The position numbers and the translations under genes are program-made. A DNA stretch of 64,000 nt from Panonychus citri (lineage: Eukaryota > Arthropoda > Arachnida > Trombidiformes > Tetranychidae). The stretch is from NCBI RefSeq assembly GCF_014898815.1, contig NW_026515521.1:620001-684000 (forward strand). The letters run 5' to 3'. Shown here one piece after another: positions 11,145 to 23,087 of the stretch (its first letter is position 1; the number at the start of each line of letters is the position of its first letter). Under the pieces are notes generated by a model that worked only from the letters and a program-made list of their open reading frames with translations, made no database searches and was not told where the DNA came from.

Positions 11145-12339
11145 ATGAATTTTACTCAAGATCCTTTAAACGTTCTAATGCTTTTTAATCCATCCAGTCC
11201 ATATGTAAAGTTATCCGAAGAATTAACTCTTGAGAATATCTTGAGTCGTGTTCCTATGAAATTTGAATATCTAAAAGATATAAAAAGTGATAATGAAACT
11301 TTTGATGACGTTTTAAAATCGGCCAAATATGATATTATTTTTCCAAAGGTAACGCCGTTCTTTTTTCGACCCGATGATGATTTGGCATTCGGCCCGGTGA
11401 TAGAAAGTAGCGAATGTATCTTCTTGAATATTTACCCAAATTCATCAAGTAGTACGATTGACAAGGGAATCTTATCATCGTTTGAGTTCATCGAATATTC
11501 AATTTATATTTTCATGCTTATCCTAATTATCCTTGCACTGGTAATATATTTTACTCGATTGGGCTACTTTATCTCTGAGAAATCTTCATTTGATCAATTT
11601 CTCGTAATAATCAAAGGTAAATTTGGATTATTCTTGTTTCTTACCTGTTCGTTTTCTGTTCACTACATTTTCCATCTATTTTCAACATCGTTCACGACTC
11701 AGTACTCGATATCATTTCGACCACCTCCAATAAACAAATGGCCCGACTTGTATTCTCATCCCAAAGTTAATTGCACTGCTTTTGATAGTCTATGTTTCAA
11801 AAGCCAATAAGTCTTTCGGTGACCAAAATCCAATCGTCACAATTAAATCAGCGGCAAAACATTTCCGAGAAAATCTTAATCGACCAATTTTGGTACATTT
11901 CGAAAGTAGTGCAATACACCGTCAGGTAATTAAACTCTTTTGCCAAGAAAAGCTTGATAAAAGGAATAGAACCGATTTCCTCGTCCACATTAGCTCAAGT
12001 TCCTATTACACAGAACTGACCTCTCTGGCCTATGCTATGAACACGAGCCTTAATAAGAAACGTTGGATCATCAGATCTTTATATTCATGCGCTGAACAAG
12101 GATATTGTAGTGTTGCTCAGAGTAGAGCAGTAAAAGTGGCTTCAACTAAATATCTAACAGTAGATTACCCACCATGTTGGCGATATGAGAAATTGAGTGC
12201 TACACCTGATGGTGCATATGAACCGATCACTTATTCCAATTATGCTGATTTAATTAAGCTCTTTGTAGCACTTAATATTCTTGCATTGATTGTCTTTTGT
12301 ATTGAATGTTTCGTTCATCAAATGAAACCCTCGATTTAA
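11145..12339 (+). pseudogene. IR-like receptor IR-A (frameshifted)
   Basis: Member of the local MNFTQDP family, read as divergent ionotropic-receptor-like proteins. It starts MNFTQDPLNVLML; an S1-like region follows, with DIIFPKV and FRPDDDLAFGPVIESSECIF; then M1 (about 120-141), M3 ending FHLFSTSFTTQYSISFRPPP, an S2-like segment and M4 (LFVALNILALIVFCIECF). No introns. The frame breaks at about 11798, where TTTCAAAAG lacks two bases present in the sister copy (TTTCTCAAAAG at 34877); downstream the frame runs open to 12339. The break is a two-base loss in a short repeat and could be an assembly error. Confidence 0.6.
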
Positions 12340-12439
12340 TAACCAACACTCTTGAAACTTATATTATCAAAATTTAAATCAATCGAATATAAAATATTTC
12401 TGTTCGAAGCAATTTTTATTCTCAATTAATATCGAATAT

Positions 12440-13310
12440 GTTCAACGAATATTAATAAAAATGTAATTACAGTTGACCTTAAGCGTGAATGTGGAAGTAT
12501 TAATAATTTGTCTGATTGATTTGCTCGTTAATATTAATCTGAACTCGTTATTATCGTTGGATATCATTTGCGCATTATTTGAGCATGTATAGCTCCTGAT
12601 GCTAATATTATTAACGCTGACTCGTGTAAACAATGAGCTATTTCGAGAAATTCAGAGAAATTAACACCAGGAAAGCCATCGGCTGAACAAATTTTCGATC
12701 AATAAGTGAAAATATCACATGTTCCTTCCTCAGTTCCAGATATTTGGAAATGTTTACAAATTTCTAGAAGAAGATTTTCTCAAATTCTGAGGCATCTCTT
12801 ATGTAGATCATCTTAGGTGATAAGGTCGTTTCGCGATGGCTTTTTAACATGTGCCAAAGAAACCTGAAATTCACCATCACTCACTATTCGTCCAGAAAAG
12901 TCTTCTTCTGCCATCTCAATCGATCGACGGCAAATGTCCAATGCTTTACGAGCATCTCCAGAAATCGAAGCAACTTTCCTCTTCTTTGCACACCTCTAAC
13001 AGTAGCTGTTTTACCTGTTCCAGGAACACCAGCACGATAAAGACACTTTATTAAGAGAAAAACGAAAAATAAAAAAATTAACATTGAAAGAGAAAATAAA
13101 AACCAAGCTTACCCTCCAGTTTGAACAGTAAATTGGGTGATAATGAAATTATACAAATTGTCAAACTCATTCTCTCTACAAGGTAATTTATATTCTTTTA
13201 GACTTGCTGAGCTTCTTAAATTTTTGGCAGCAATCTTAAACTTTTCCATAGTTACAAGATGAAATTGAAAAAAAGCCATTTCTCTGATCAGCTGTTTTGG
13301 ATACAATATA
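12440..13310 (-). pseudogene. ORC1: ORC1 fragment with internal deletion, copy 1
   Basis: Fragment of origin recognition complex subunit 1, the AAA+ ATPase that helps load replicative helicase. The first exon carries YKLPCRENEFDNLYNF and TVQTGG; across an intron of about 85 bp comes CLYRAGVPGTGKTATVRGV, the ORC1 Walker A. The next residues already belong to the far end of the ATPase and lid (SGDARKALDICRRSIEMAEE), so the Walker B, sensor 1 and arginine-finger region is missing. The ORC1 C-terminal region follows (VSLAHVKKAIAET, CHLHESALI-type residues near 12620) and ends in stops near 12570. Copy 1 also has single-base losses near 12775, 12833 and 12842 relative to copy 2. Not functional as an ATPase. 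Confidence 0.75.
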
Positions 13311-14194
13311 TTTGGTCTGAATCAACGCACAATTACAAACGATATTTTTTAATTAAATACAAATTTTATTAACTTATTACACAAATAATTATTTTTACTA
13401 CAATTTTTTATTTCATTTCAATTCATCAAAACTTTACTAAAATAAAGAAAATATTAAACTAACCACTATCTAATTCTTGTGTCTTTTTATAATTGAAGAG
13501 TTGATTAAATAAACAAGATGATTCGAGAAGGTTAAATTATTTAAATCAACAAAGTGAACTGACCTGATTAATTATATTCAGTTAATTAGTTAATTCATCT
13601 GCTAATTGTTAAATTACTATTTTTGCTTTTGAAAATCAGCGCCTCTGATGCCTTTTGAAATGCGACAAATTAATTAAATCAAGGTTAATAAAGAAAAACA
13701 ATAATTAGTGTAAGAAAATGTTTGTGATTTTTAATAATAATCATTGTTATTATAACAATTTTTTTCTCGTATTTTAATCAAATTTTTTTCAATAAAATTC
13801 AATTGATTTCATTATCAAAATTAGCAAATGTTTTGTCATTTAAAAATCAGCGCCTCTGATGCGCGTTCTCCAAAATTACTCCAGATAGACAACAACGTTA
13901 ATTAAGTTGTGTCTATTAGTATGTTGATTGATTATTATTCAATGGAATATGTACACTAAATAGAGAGGTGAATTTGATAATTTCTAATTGCGAAAAAACT
14001 AAATCTAATCTAATTATCTAAAAATATTGAATGATATGAAATAAATAATGCTTAATCAACAGCTATCGCGGTTCAACACTTTGAACTTTGCGCCAAAAAT
14101 TTTCGAGAAAAAGAAATAGGCTTGGAAAGTTCACTGTAAATATTGAAATTATTATTAGGTAAATACTGCAAAAAAATGAATAGATAAAATTTTC
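13311..14194. other. Intergenic, duplicated; one 20-bp direct repeat
   Basis: No gene. A direct repeat of about 20 bp containing AATCAGCGCCTCTGATGC occurs at about 13635 and 13848, 213 bp apart, and again in the duplicate (about 36719 and 36932). Confidence 0.6.
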
Positions 14195-14826
14195 TTACAC
14201 AATATTGCGATCCAGTATAACCGGAATTTCATGATCAATCATTTGGTTGACCACTTCCGCAGCAGTATCGGTGATCATTTTGGCCATCGGGTTATTAAAA
14301 ACCATAGTATTTGATTTAATCGCGTTGAACGGTTGACCGAAAGAGTGTACATCTCTTCGAAATTTTTCCAACTCAACAGTGACCGCAGGAACTTTATGGT
14401 TATCTGCTGATGCCAGTTCTGATTCACTGTCAGAACCAGTGAATGAATGAATGAGCCAACTTCGTGAACCCTTGTAGCTCGCATAGCACAAGTATCAGGC
14501 CAATGTCCAGTTAGAGTTGAGTAAATCCCGTAATGTGAACTGCGATCGTTACACACATAACGGGCATAGCACCTGGTAATGTGTCGAGCCTCGTCCTGGC
14601 CAGCTTTACCAGCAGCAACGAATGTGCTGTTACAAATGCAACCAGGATACCGACAAGTTCTATTGGTATCGAAGAATGTTTTTGCCCAAGCGTTTAAGGT
14701 CTTTTGTGAGACACCAGATTCTTGCTCAACGACGAACACTTGGTAACTGTACTTACCGAAGGAATTGTCTCGCTTCTTTTTTATTTCATGTTCGTTTATG
14801 TTACAATTAGTGAAGATCCTGACCAC
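14195..14826 (-). pseudogene. Unrecognised Cys/His-containing gene fragment, copy 1
   Basis: Two overlapping frames appear to be one protein. The first (14826 down to about 14440) begins near FTNCNINEHEIKKKRD and has a cysteine cluster (NRTCRYPGCICNS) and HITRCYARYVC, suggestive of zinc binding. The second (about 14440-14195) continues SFTGSDSESELASADNHKV to IPVILDRNIV. The switch falls in an ATTCATTCATTC run, so a 4-bp repeat change is the likely cause; both duplicates have it. Splice-like sites flank it (acceptor near 14822, possible donor near 14195). Upstream minus-strand sequence 14880-15330 reads partly as Ser/Arg-rich (RRSRSRSLSSG) and could be 5' exons. Function unknown. Confidence 0.4.
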
Positions 14827-15764
14827 AATAAAAAAAGTTAAATAATAAATACTAATTTAATTAAAATCCTTATGATCAGTAAACTTACCAATTTTCAAAA
14901 GAGTTATCCTTCTTCGATAGTGTTTTCTTTTAAAATTGAAAACATTTTCAGAATGGCCGAAATCGAGATTGCTGCCGATAAATCGGCGTTTGATTAAATT
15001 TTGATCAATACCACTAGCTCCAGCGGCTTTTCGTAAATGATTTTTACTCGTAAAGGTAATTCCAATACACCAGTATTTGACCGCCTAGCCCCTACTCCTG
15101 GAATTACATTTCGAGATCCAGATTGAGAGCCCGAACTATCAATTCTCGACTTGCACGACCAGAACTTAGAGATCGTGATCGTGAGCGTCGAACTGTAACT
15201 TCTGAATTTGATCGACCAGAATTTGAAGATTTGCTCGATCCATCGAGAAAATATCGAACCATTTATCGAGAAATATCGATATTTTCTTCTCTTTCTTTTT
15301 CACTTTCTTTTTTAGCGCTTTTTTTGAAAAACAAAACATAAAAATCGAAGTGTAAGTTCCTCCCCTTTACTCGGTCTTTTTTCTTTCTTTTACCCCTCGA
15401 TTAATCAGAACACTTCTCGATATTTCTCACCTCAAAAAATCTCGAGAAATATCGATTCTCGATTATTCTCGCAACAACACTAGTGACTGATCAGGCGAAA
15501 CCGGAATTAGAAGCTGCAATTCGTCATCTTCAATCAAAATATGTCACTTGGATTTGTACTTTTTGTAAGCGTGAATATGGAAGTATTAATAATTGGTCTA
15601 ATTGATTTCTCTCGTCTCGAATTTTAATATTAATCTGAACTTGTTATTATTGTTAGATATCTTCTTTAAATATTAATAGTTAATATTTTCTTCCATGATC
15701 CGTGATCTTAATCGAGAGATGACCTATTAAGAAAGTTTCACGTTCTAAAACAATAATTAAATTG
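14827..15764. other. Possible degraded exons and ATATCGA-rich inverted repeats
   Basis: 15000-15300 has an Arg/Ser-rich frame on the minus strand. 15235-15475 is full of CGAGAAATATCGA motifs on both strands (for example 15268 and 15430), which can pair as hairpins. No complete gene was recognised. Confidence 0.35.
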
Positions 15765-15981
15765 AAAGTCTAACCACTTTTTAAATACTTCAAGCAGTTA
15801 ATGATAATCAATGAGAGATACAGTTAACCCAGAGATATGATAATAAGTATTGTCCACTCATTTGAGTGATGTGGTCTTAAAATGGTCAACTGATTAGATA
15901 TCAAAAGTTATCTTTACTTGATTATCATTAACTGCGCTAATAATTAAGAAAGTGGTTACAAACTCAAAGTCTTTGGCTGTA
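15765..15981. mobile_element. MITE of the TACAGCCAAAGAC family, copy 1
   Basis: Right end GAAAGTGGTTACAAACTCAA followed by AGTCTTTGGCTGTA; the left part AAAGTCTAACCACTTTTTAA is a degraded inverted copy. The interior (TAACCCAGAGATATGAT, GTCCACTCATTTGAGTG) also occurs inside the nested element at 48930-49367. Confidence 0.6.
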
Positions 15982-16325
15982 TTTCGTCTGGATAATGTTA
16001 ATCGCATTAGATGCATCTAAGAAAACACCAACATTGTAATGGTTTCGATGTAATAACTTTACAATGGATTTAATTGGATTGATTGAAAATCGTAGTTTAC
16101 AAATATAAACAGGAATTGGAATTTTATTATAATAGTTATTCAATTAAAAGAATATTATCTAAAATTAGGAATTGTTGCTTCGTTTTCGTTGACATTTCGT
16201 TAGTGATTTGGCTTTTAGATGTTAATTATGGAGATCATTGGTCAAGAATAGAGACCATAAAATATTTTCATTGAAATTTTATCTAAATATTAATCAATAA
16301 TTTTATAAAATTATAAGATTTTTAA

Positions 16326-19203
16326 TTAGTGTTGGATGTTTTCAGGATTATTTAAAGTTGATTGGATCAATTTTCTAGATAATTTTGGTTTACCTCCAAA
16401 TATGCTTAATAGGATTGGTAATAAAACTAGACCATGAAGAGCACCAATGATAACGATACCAAAATACATTCGGAAATAAAAGACAACGAAAATTTGAGAT
16501 GTCGACCAGGCGAGAACCAGAATACCAGCAAATTTGGTCAATGTTATACCGGAAAGAACCGAGGATCCCATTGATGCAAGTGCTTCTTGCGACCTTTCCT
16601 TTCGGGTCTCCTCGTTACTTAATAGGTAAGCATGAGCAATGTGTGAACAAAATTCAACCGATATACCACAGGCCATCACAAGATTAACCAACGAAAGTGC
16701 GTTCAATGAGATATCCCACCAATACATCATTCCCATTAGATTGATGACTATACAGACTATGGTGAAAACGACAATCATTGACGATTTGATGTCAAATCCA
16801 TACAAGACAAATGATACCAGAAATATGGCTCCGATTGACAGGGCAAGACTTTTAATTGAATCTTCATAGATGGTTAAATATTGCTCATAGTAAACGTAGA
16901 CAAGACAATATGGGAACACTGTGACCTCTTCTCCTTCTTGTAATTGTGTACCAATGGCTCTCTCAATATTAGAGGCTAAGAAGCGAGCGTTTTTCATGGC
17001 GGCAATGAAGTCACTCGATGTGACTAACGGGGAATGGAATGAGCTGTAATGACTGGCTAATACTTGACCATTTTCGTCCAATTTAACTGCAGCCCCATAA
17101 GCACCTTTACCACCTTTTGGACATGAAGCTGTTGGTACATCTGATAGATAATCAGGTAAGAACTTGTAAAACTGTTTTGGCTTAATTGTGGAATCATCAT
17201 CAGCAATTGGACATAATGAACACTCCTTATTTCTGTTGACATCGGTTAAAGTTGATGGACAAAATTGACTGGTATCATTTTTCCATAGACGACAACAAGA
17301 TGATGTAGTTGCCCAATCAAAGTAATCATCAAGCCAAGATGCTGGAGTATCGACAATGTAACTTGATTCGGGAGTTCGAGATGCTTGACTGATTTGATTG
17401 AAGAGTGAATTTTCACCACAAAAACTGGCACCACAGATAAGTTCTTGATGGAAAAGATCAGAGTAATTAAATTTACCACCAAGAACAAAATAAACTGGTG
17501 GACCGACCATGAGATCATGTTTTTGTGACTTGAAATATTTGAGTACATAGGAATCGTGGGGCATTGATAAATCTTGATCCAGTCCAACGTCAATCTTATT
17601 GATCACAGCGATTGATGAGCATAACCATAGGGCGAACACGATAATAAAAGTTAATCGAACTTTATCTTTCATTAAAAATGGTGCATAATGATCTTTACAA
17701 ATTTTATGTAATAGTCCAGCTTCGTCGACTTCGTTCTTGGCTTCTGGGCTGTTGGGTTTGTTGGATTTGAAACAGCAAAAGATATCGAATCGGGATGATT
17801 TTGACCTTTCCATGTCAAGGTATAAAACAACAACGAAAATGGACATTTGTAATAGGAAATCAATCAACAGAGCAAGTGCCGCATTCAAAGCAAACATACG
17901 GATAGCAGGCATTGACGATAATGACCCGATGAAGAAACAAGTGACCTCACAAGCGAAGGCCATCAAAATGGATGGTCCACATTTACCTAGTACCATGGCA
18001 ACAGAATCTTGACTTGTCTCTCCTTCTGCTGGAACGTGTCTTTGTAAATGTTGAGCAAGAATGAAAATATTATCGACACCAACAGCAAGAACTAAGAAAG
18101 GAATCACTTCCATGATGATTAAAGTTAAATTGAAACCGAAAAGTATCATAAGCCCAATAGAAGAGGCGACACTGGCTATCACAATGATAACACCAAGAAG
18201 ACCAAGTCCAATCTTGGAATGAACAAAGAACTGATTTTTTGACGGAATTTTACCAAGAGTTAATGAGACATAAGCAAACATTACCAAATAACTGACAACG
18301 ATCGTTGAAATATCGTAAAGACTTTGACGGGTGATCTCATCTTGAACTGATCTCTGTAAATATGGAATAAGAAAGTAGTGAAAATTTGGTCTAAAGATTA
18401 AAATATGATATGAATAATTTACCTCTGAGAAGAATGATATATCGAGATTGGGATATTTGGTGTGATTAAATGAGTGCATGTAGTCAAGAAATGCTTGTTC
18501 CCATGATTCAGCTCTCTTGTTTTCTGATTTTTCCACATGATTGTTTATTAAAATGGTTATCACAAGAGTCTTTGCTTTAGAATAAGCATCAGATGCAGAT
18601 TTTAATGAATCAGCAAGATTGAAACCTCCAAGTGCTACTTTAGGTAGAGCGGGTCCACCATATTCACCAAGACAGGGATAGTGAAAGGGTTTCAGACTAT
18701 CATCAGGAGCATATGGATTACTGAGACAAGAAATGATGTGGTCAAGGTAAGTGTAGTTGGTGATTGGATCACCTTCGAATCGGGTTTCGTTACTTTGAAA
18801 CCAGCCGATTACACTTTGAACGGCACATTTACCGTTACCCAATGGACTGAAACAGATATCATTCAATGTGACAGTTTTACCTTCAAATTTAACGGTCAGA
18901 GATGTTATTTCATTTTGAATTTGTAGAATTTGTAAAAGAAATTCTTTCTCGAATATTGGATTGAAAGAATAATTTTTTCCACTTGCTGATGTATAATCAA
19001 AATTTGGTTCATTTGTTGTTTTCTTTATGATCAACTGGCTGGTTCGATAAAATGGACCGAAATGTTCATCGAAGTAAAGTTTCTCTTTTCGAGCTTGACT
19101 TTTAGGTGAAGTCCATAATTCAACTGGATCAGAGGTGATCTTATCTTGGATATAAATAAGTTGAAGGCTTGTGAGTATTACTAATATGGTTCCGATGGTT
19201 ATA
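16326..19203 (-). pseudogene. NPC1: NPC1 copy 1, lacking the 5' exons
   Basis: Encodes the C-terminal three quarters of Niemann-Pick C1, the late endosome/lysosome sterol transporter. The frame is open without interruption from about 19200 to the TAA at 16326. It has the middle lumenal domain, the sterol-sensing membrane bundle (LGLLGVIIVIASVASSIG; VLAVGVDNIFILAQ; MAFACEVTCFFIGSL), the Cys-rich lumenal domain and the final membrane bundle ending NPENIQH. It keeps the tryptophan and frames that copy 2 has lost. Missing: the signal peptide, the cholesterol-binding N-terminal domain, TM1 and the first part of exon 3. At 19203 the sequence joins a receptor fragment that is not in frame. Without a new promoter and start it should not make functional NPC1. 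Confidence 0.85.
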
Positions 19204-19621
19204 TCATATATCGTATCATTAAACCAAGATTAAACAAAATTGAGATGAGAAGGTAAACATAATAATCGATGATTTCAAATGATGATAAAATCCCTTTGTC
19301 AATCCAAGGGGCTGACGAGTTTGGATAGAAATTCGAGAAAGCGCAATAGCTACTCCTTAACACTGGGCTCATAGTCACATTGGTCAATCCATATCTAAAC
19401 TCATGGGTGTTTTTTGTCCTAAACATCAGGTCATAATTTCCCGATAAAAAAATCGAGAGGTGACTTTCATTTGCACGATTCTCTGGAATAAAGCTAAATT
19501 CTACTGGAACGTTGCCTAAAATGTTAGAAGCAAGGAATGAACTAAACACCTCGCTTTTCGGATTTAAATCCTTTTTGAAAACAGTGTAGAGAACTTGAAA
19601 AGAATCTTGAGTGAAATTCAT
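19199..19621 (-). pseudogene. IR-like receptor fragment IR-C (5' part only)
   Basis: Starts MNFTQDSFQVLYTVF and matches the first 135 or so residues of the IR-like family: S1-like region, GNYDLMFRT, GLTNVTMSPVLRSSYCAF, NFYPNSSAPWIDKGILSSFE and most of M1. It then runs into NPC1 sequence at the segmental-duplication breakpoint and stops. No M3, S2 or M4. A clean truncation with no internal stop, so the break looks recent. Confidence 0.75.
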
Positions 19622-20983
19622 TTTAATCTGAGCTTCGAAATAAAAATCAGTCAAAACTTGAACTTTCGAGAGTAAAGATATTAGATTGACCAGGCGGTTT
19701 TTGACCTGAGTATGAAATGAATGATTATATTGAATTCTGTGCTTAATTTTTAACTTATAAGATTACTCTGATTGCTAATCGATTCAAAAATTTTAATTTT
19801 TCATGAAGCACGTGTTTAACACATGAGAATAGAAAAAGTACTCGAATTTCGTGCATGGTCGCTAAATTGGCCTGAAACTTATTCAGAATTCATGAACGCG
19901 ATGATTTTGTAGTAATTTATTGTTCATATGGGCCCTGTTTATCGAATAGAAATTTCAATATAACCACTTTTATCATAACTTTTGATTTTTTCATAAATTT
20001 TACAAATCTGAACCCCTTGAGTACCAATGAACTTTCAGGATAACATGATGGACATTCAATAATTCGATTTTTACTGAACTTTTCGGTCTATAGATCAACA
20101 TTTCTACCTATGTATCAAAACCTCAGAATGTGTAGTTAGTTTTAAGGTCACTAATTTTAGATTAGGTCATGTGGATAGCATCAAGGCCACGCCCAATTCC
20201 AGCTTAGGGATTTTCCGTCAATCCGAAGTTTCGAGCAATGTGGCCTTTAATCTAGAGCCGTCGATATTACTTTCTACCCATTTATTTATACAATCAATAC
20301 TGCTCTTTCGATCTAAATATACTTCATTACGATAACCGGCCTTATTAATAATTGAGGGCTCAAAGATCTTGACCCTTCCCAGGCACTGAGTTCGAAAAAT
20401 TCACGGAAATTCCCCGTGAAACGGGCTGAATTGAAAAAAGTTCACGAAACTCGTCTCACATAGAAAACGCATGTCGAGAAACATTTAAAACGGCTCTCAT
20501 TCATCAGAACCCACTTCTTGTGGGTCAGGTCAAAAACCGCCTGATCAATAAAATGATCGAATGGTTTTAGTTTCTCTCGGATGATTTTCTTTGTCAGAAT
20601 TCATTTTCTATCTTCATTTTATTATATTGATTAGATTGTCATTTCAACTTTCATCAATTAATTATGATTTTCCAATTGAATATCTTTAATATCATCAATA
20701 CTATGTTTCCATGTTCTACCAACAATCGATAATTGAGTTGACATAATTTCTTTCATAAAGCTTTCAGGCAACGATTTACAAGCTATCGGAAACAAAACAA
20801 CATATTAATTATTGATATTTACTAATAGTTAATCGAATCATAGTATTATCACTATTCTACACACCGAAAGATTTCACTAATATCATTCATTATAAATCAT
20901 CGCAATATAAATTGATCGTAAAAACAACTAATCCATAAGTATAATCACTTGGAAGTGAGTATAAATTTATTAATTTGATGCAT
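19622..20983. other. Intergenic, no gene seen
   Basis: 1.4 kb without an exon-like frame. Part of it (20160-20560) is less AT-rich than the flanks. Confidence 0.5.
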
Positions 20984-20991
20984 GTAATAAT

Positions 20992-21264
20992 GGTAAGACT
21001 CAAGATATGTCCGTCAGCTCGATATTTTCAATTTTCAGCTGATTTTTTTCTCGGCTTAAGGTTCGGTTTGATTGTCTCAGGCCCTCCGGGCCTTTCTTTT
21101 GTCATGGTGACCCTTATTAGCGAAGACCTAACCTAAACTAATTTAAACAAACACAATTAACTGAACAATTAAGTCCATTTTCATATGTAGCTTAAACTTT
21201 AAGCCGAAAAAAAATCAGCTCAAAGTTAAAATATCGAGCTGACGGACATATCTTGAGTCTTACC
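20992..21264. mobile_element. MITE with 8-bp target-site duplication
   Basis: Perfect inverted ends GGTAAGACTCAAGATATGTC continuing for about 40 bp, then an imperfect inner stem (CTCGGCTTAA / TTAAGCCG). Flanked by an exact 8-bp direct repeat GTAATAAT (20984-20991 and 21265-21272). 273 bp, non-coding. An 8-bp duplication fits hAT, P or Merlin-type transposases; the ends do not let me choose. Confidence 0.85.
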
Positions 21265-21326
21265 GTAATAATTAACGCAATAATTAAGGCAGCTCCTTCA
21301 ACCAGTTAGGAGGTTTACAAAAATCT

Positions 21327-22532
21327 TCATCTAATAAAACATTCAATTAAGAAAACTGTTGTTGCAAAACTGCTCAGCGAAAGAGTCCAAGTTAGTATAT
21401 CGATGATATTTGGAAAAGCAATTGGATGGTATGAACTTCTGGCCTGTAAACTTGAGTCTGTAATGTGATTGCATTGACCGTCGGTCAGTTTGATGTCATT
21501 ATATGTTCTATGAAATATTCTTAAAGTCCGACCATAAGCTAAGCGACAATATCCGTTCTCTATACAAGAATAAGATCTTTTAATGAGCCATCTCTTTTTT
21601 TCGCCCATCAAATATTTATTGTAAACTAATACCGAACTTGTTTCATAGTAGGTGAGCGAACTGGAATGAACATAGAAATTTTGTCTTTTCTTTAAAAGTC
21701 CAACTCTACAAAATGTGTAAATCAATAGACTATAAAAGGAACTTGACTCGAAAATACTTATTAGTTGTTTATCAAAATTTTCTTTCAAGTATTGTTCTAG
21801 TTTCTGTAGGTTGATAGGAACTATCGGATTCGGTTTACCAAAATAGATACTCGAATAATAGAAACAGTCGAAGTTTTTGAAAGCAACACATTCAACTTTA
21901 GAACGAGAGAGTAGATCAGGAAGTTTGGTGATTGGCTTCGGGCGAAATATTATCGAATATTCTGTTGTAAAAGATGTCGAAAGTAGATGTAATAAATAAT
22001 GGATAGAGAAACTAAATGATATTAAAAGTAATAGACCAAAATGACCACGAATTTTAAACAGAAACCATTTGATTAAATATCTTCGATACTTGATGAGCTT
22101 GTACGAATGAGAGCGGATGAAATATATTATAATTCCAAGGAATGATAGAAACATAATAAAGACATAAACTTGGTGATCGATAATCTCAAGTGAAGATAAT
22201 AATCCTTTGCTAGTTGAACCAGTAGATGATTTCGGGTAAATGTTAGTGAATTGACACCATTGACTGGACAGAACTGGACTCATGGAAATGTTTTCAGGTA
22301 TCGCCTTGAAAAAGTTTAGCACAAGAGGTGGGAAAAGTAAATCATTCTGATTTTTTCCGATAGCGTCTATGAATGACATGTTACACATTTCACTTTTCAA
22401 GCACGAAGTCCAGTTAACGGAAACATCACTCAAAATATTATATAAATAAAGAGTTAGACGAATTCTGATCAAAGAATTGGATAAATCGGTATTCGGACTG
22501 TGTACTATCAAAGAGTTTCGACTGAAATTCAT
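21327..22532 (-). CDS. IR-like receptor IR-D (intact, about 401 aa)
   Basis: Single-exon, uninterrupted. I start it at MNFSRNSLIVHSP (22532) because the other members start at MNFTQDP; an in-frame ATG nine codons upstream is the alternative. Layout: S1-like region with MSPVLSSQWCQFTNIYPKSS; M1 (VYVFIMFLSFLGIIIYFI); basic linker; M3 with FGLLLLISFSFSIHYLLHL leading into STSFTTEYSIIF; RPKPITKLPDL as in the post-M3 linker of iGluR/IR proteins; S2-like region with several cysteines; M4 (LSLSSFATTVFLIECFI) at the very end. It is the most divergent member in the window. The likely role is a ligand-gated or signalling membrane receptor; this rests on motif order only. Confidence 0.65.
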   Translation of the reverse strand: MNFSRNSLIVHSPNTDLSNSLIRIRLTLYLYNILSDVSVNWTSCLKSEMCNMSFIDAIGKNQNDLLFPPLVLNFFKAIPENISMSPVLSSQWCQFTNIYPKSSTGSTSKGLLSSLEIIDHQVYVFIMFLSFLGIIIYFIRSHSYKLIKYRRYLIKWFLFKIRGHFGLLLLISFSFSIHYLLHLLSTSFTTEYSIIFRPKPITKLPDLLSRSKVECVAFKNFDCFYYSSIYFGKPNPIVPINLQKLEQYLKENFDKQLISIFESSSFYSLLIYTFCRVGLLKKRQNFYVHSSSLTYYETSSVLVYNKYLMGEKKRWLIKRSYSCIENGYCRLAYGRTLRIFHRTYNDIKLTDGQCNHITDSSLQARSSYHPIAFPNIIDILTWTLSLSSFATTVFLIECFIR

Positions 22533-22966
22533 CTTGTCAACGTTGTGATGAGTTTCCACTCCCCGCAGTTTATTAAATGCTATAAGTGAGATCGATGAGA
22601 TAATAGTTACGAACTATATTATTAATAGAATTGGACAAATTTTATAATGGGAAAAGTTTCCAAATTAATTGCATAATTTTCACATAAGAATTGTTGAATA
22701 ACTGTTATTTAGAATCTATTGTCAATTTATATCATTTAATTCATCAAAGATTGTACATTCTAGTTACTAACAATTCTAACGGAATTATTTATCGTTCCTA
22801 ATGGATAAATTATACGACTATTAACTGTAACACTTAATGTTTTAAACTCTTTCTCTATGCTCTTTATTGTACTAATATTTGACATTTCAACTTTAATCCC
22901 AAGAAAATAATTCAATGAAATTCACTTTTATTATTACAATAAATTGTTTTTTGTTTTCATTCTCAG

Positions 22967-23087
22967 GGACTTTTACTATCTCAATGAACGTTATGGCATC
23001 GAAGATGAAAACTTTCACCGAGACGAAGATGTTAACGCTTACAATAATATCGTCGCTGAATATGGATCTAGAAAAAGAAGCGGATAA
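22967..23087 (+). pseudogene. Orphan exon (DFYYLNERYG), copy 1
   Basis: After a CTCAG acceptor the frame reads DFYYLNERYG..., then NAYNNIVAEYGSRKRSG and a stop. The same exon with few changes occurs at 25805-25925. In both places it is preceded by about 60 bp (TTCAATGAAATTCACTTTTA) that otherwise lies at the 3' end of the ectoprotein genes (5260 and 29105). It looks like a last exon of an unidentified gene, copied with the receptor cluster. The basic RKR stretch is notable. No upstream exons found. Confidence 0.45.

Larger units (their letters stand above)
5210..19203. repeat. Segmental duplication, copy 1
   Basis: Direct repeat of 29050-42290. Order in both copies: membrane ectoprotein gene (-), NPC1 3' scrap (-), IR gene (+), ORC1 fragment (-), unknown gene (-), MITE, NPC1 (-). 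Similarity is uneven: many differences and small indels from 5.2 to about 10.5 kb, almost none from 10.5 to 16.3 kb, scattered substitutions in NPC1. Copy 1 alone carries a 795-bp MITE (5761-6555). Its right edge lies inside NPC1 at about 19203, where sequence switches to a receptor gene fragment. Confidence 0.9.

Noticed and set aside
10816..11188. Overlapping 77- and 89-residue frames upstream of IR-A
   Set aside because: They lie on opposite strands over the receptor 5' flank with no splice or family support; the same frames recur in copy 2 only because the DNA is duplicated.
17057..18926. Several 60-115 residue frames inside NPC1
   Set aside because: Shadows of the 902-codon NPC1 frame.
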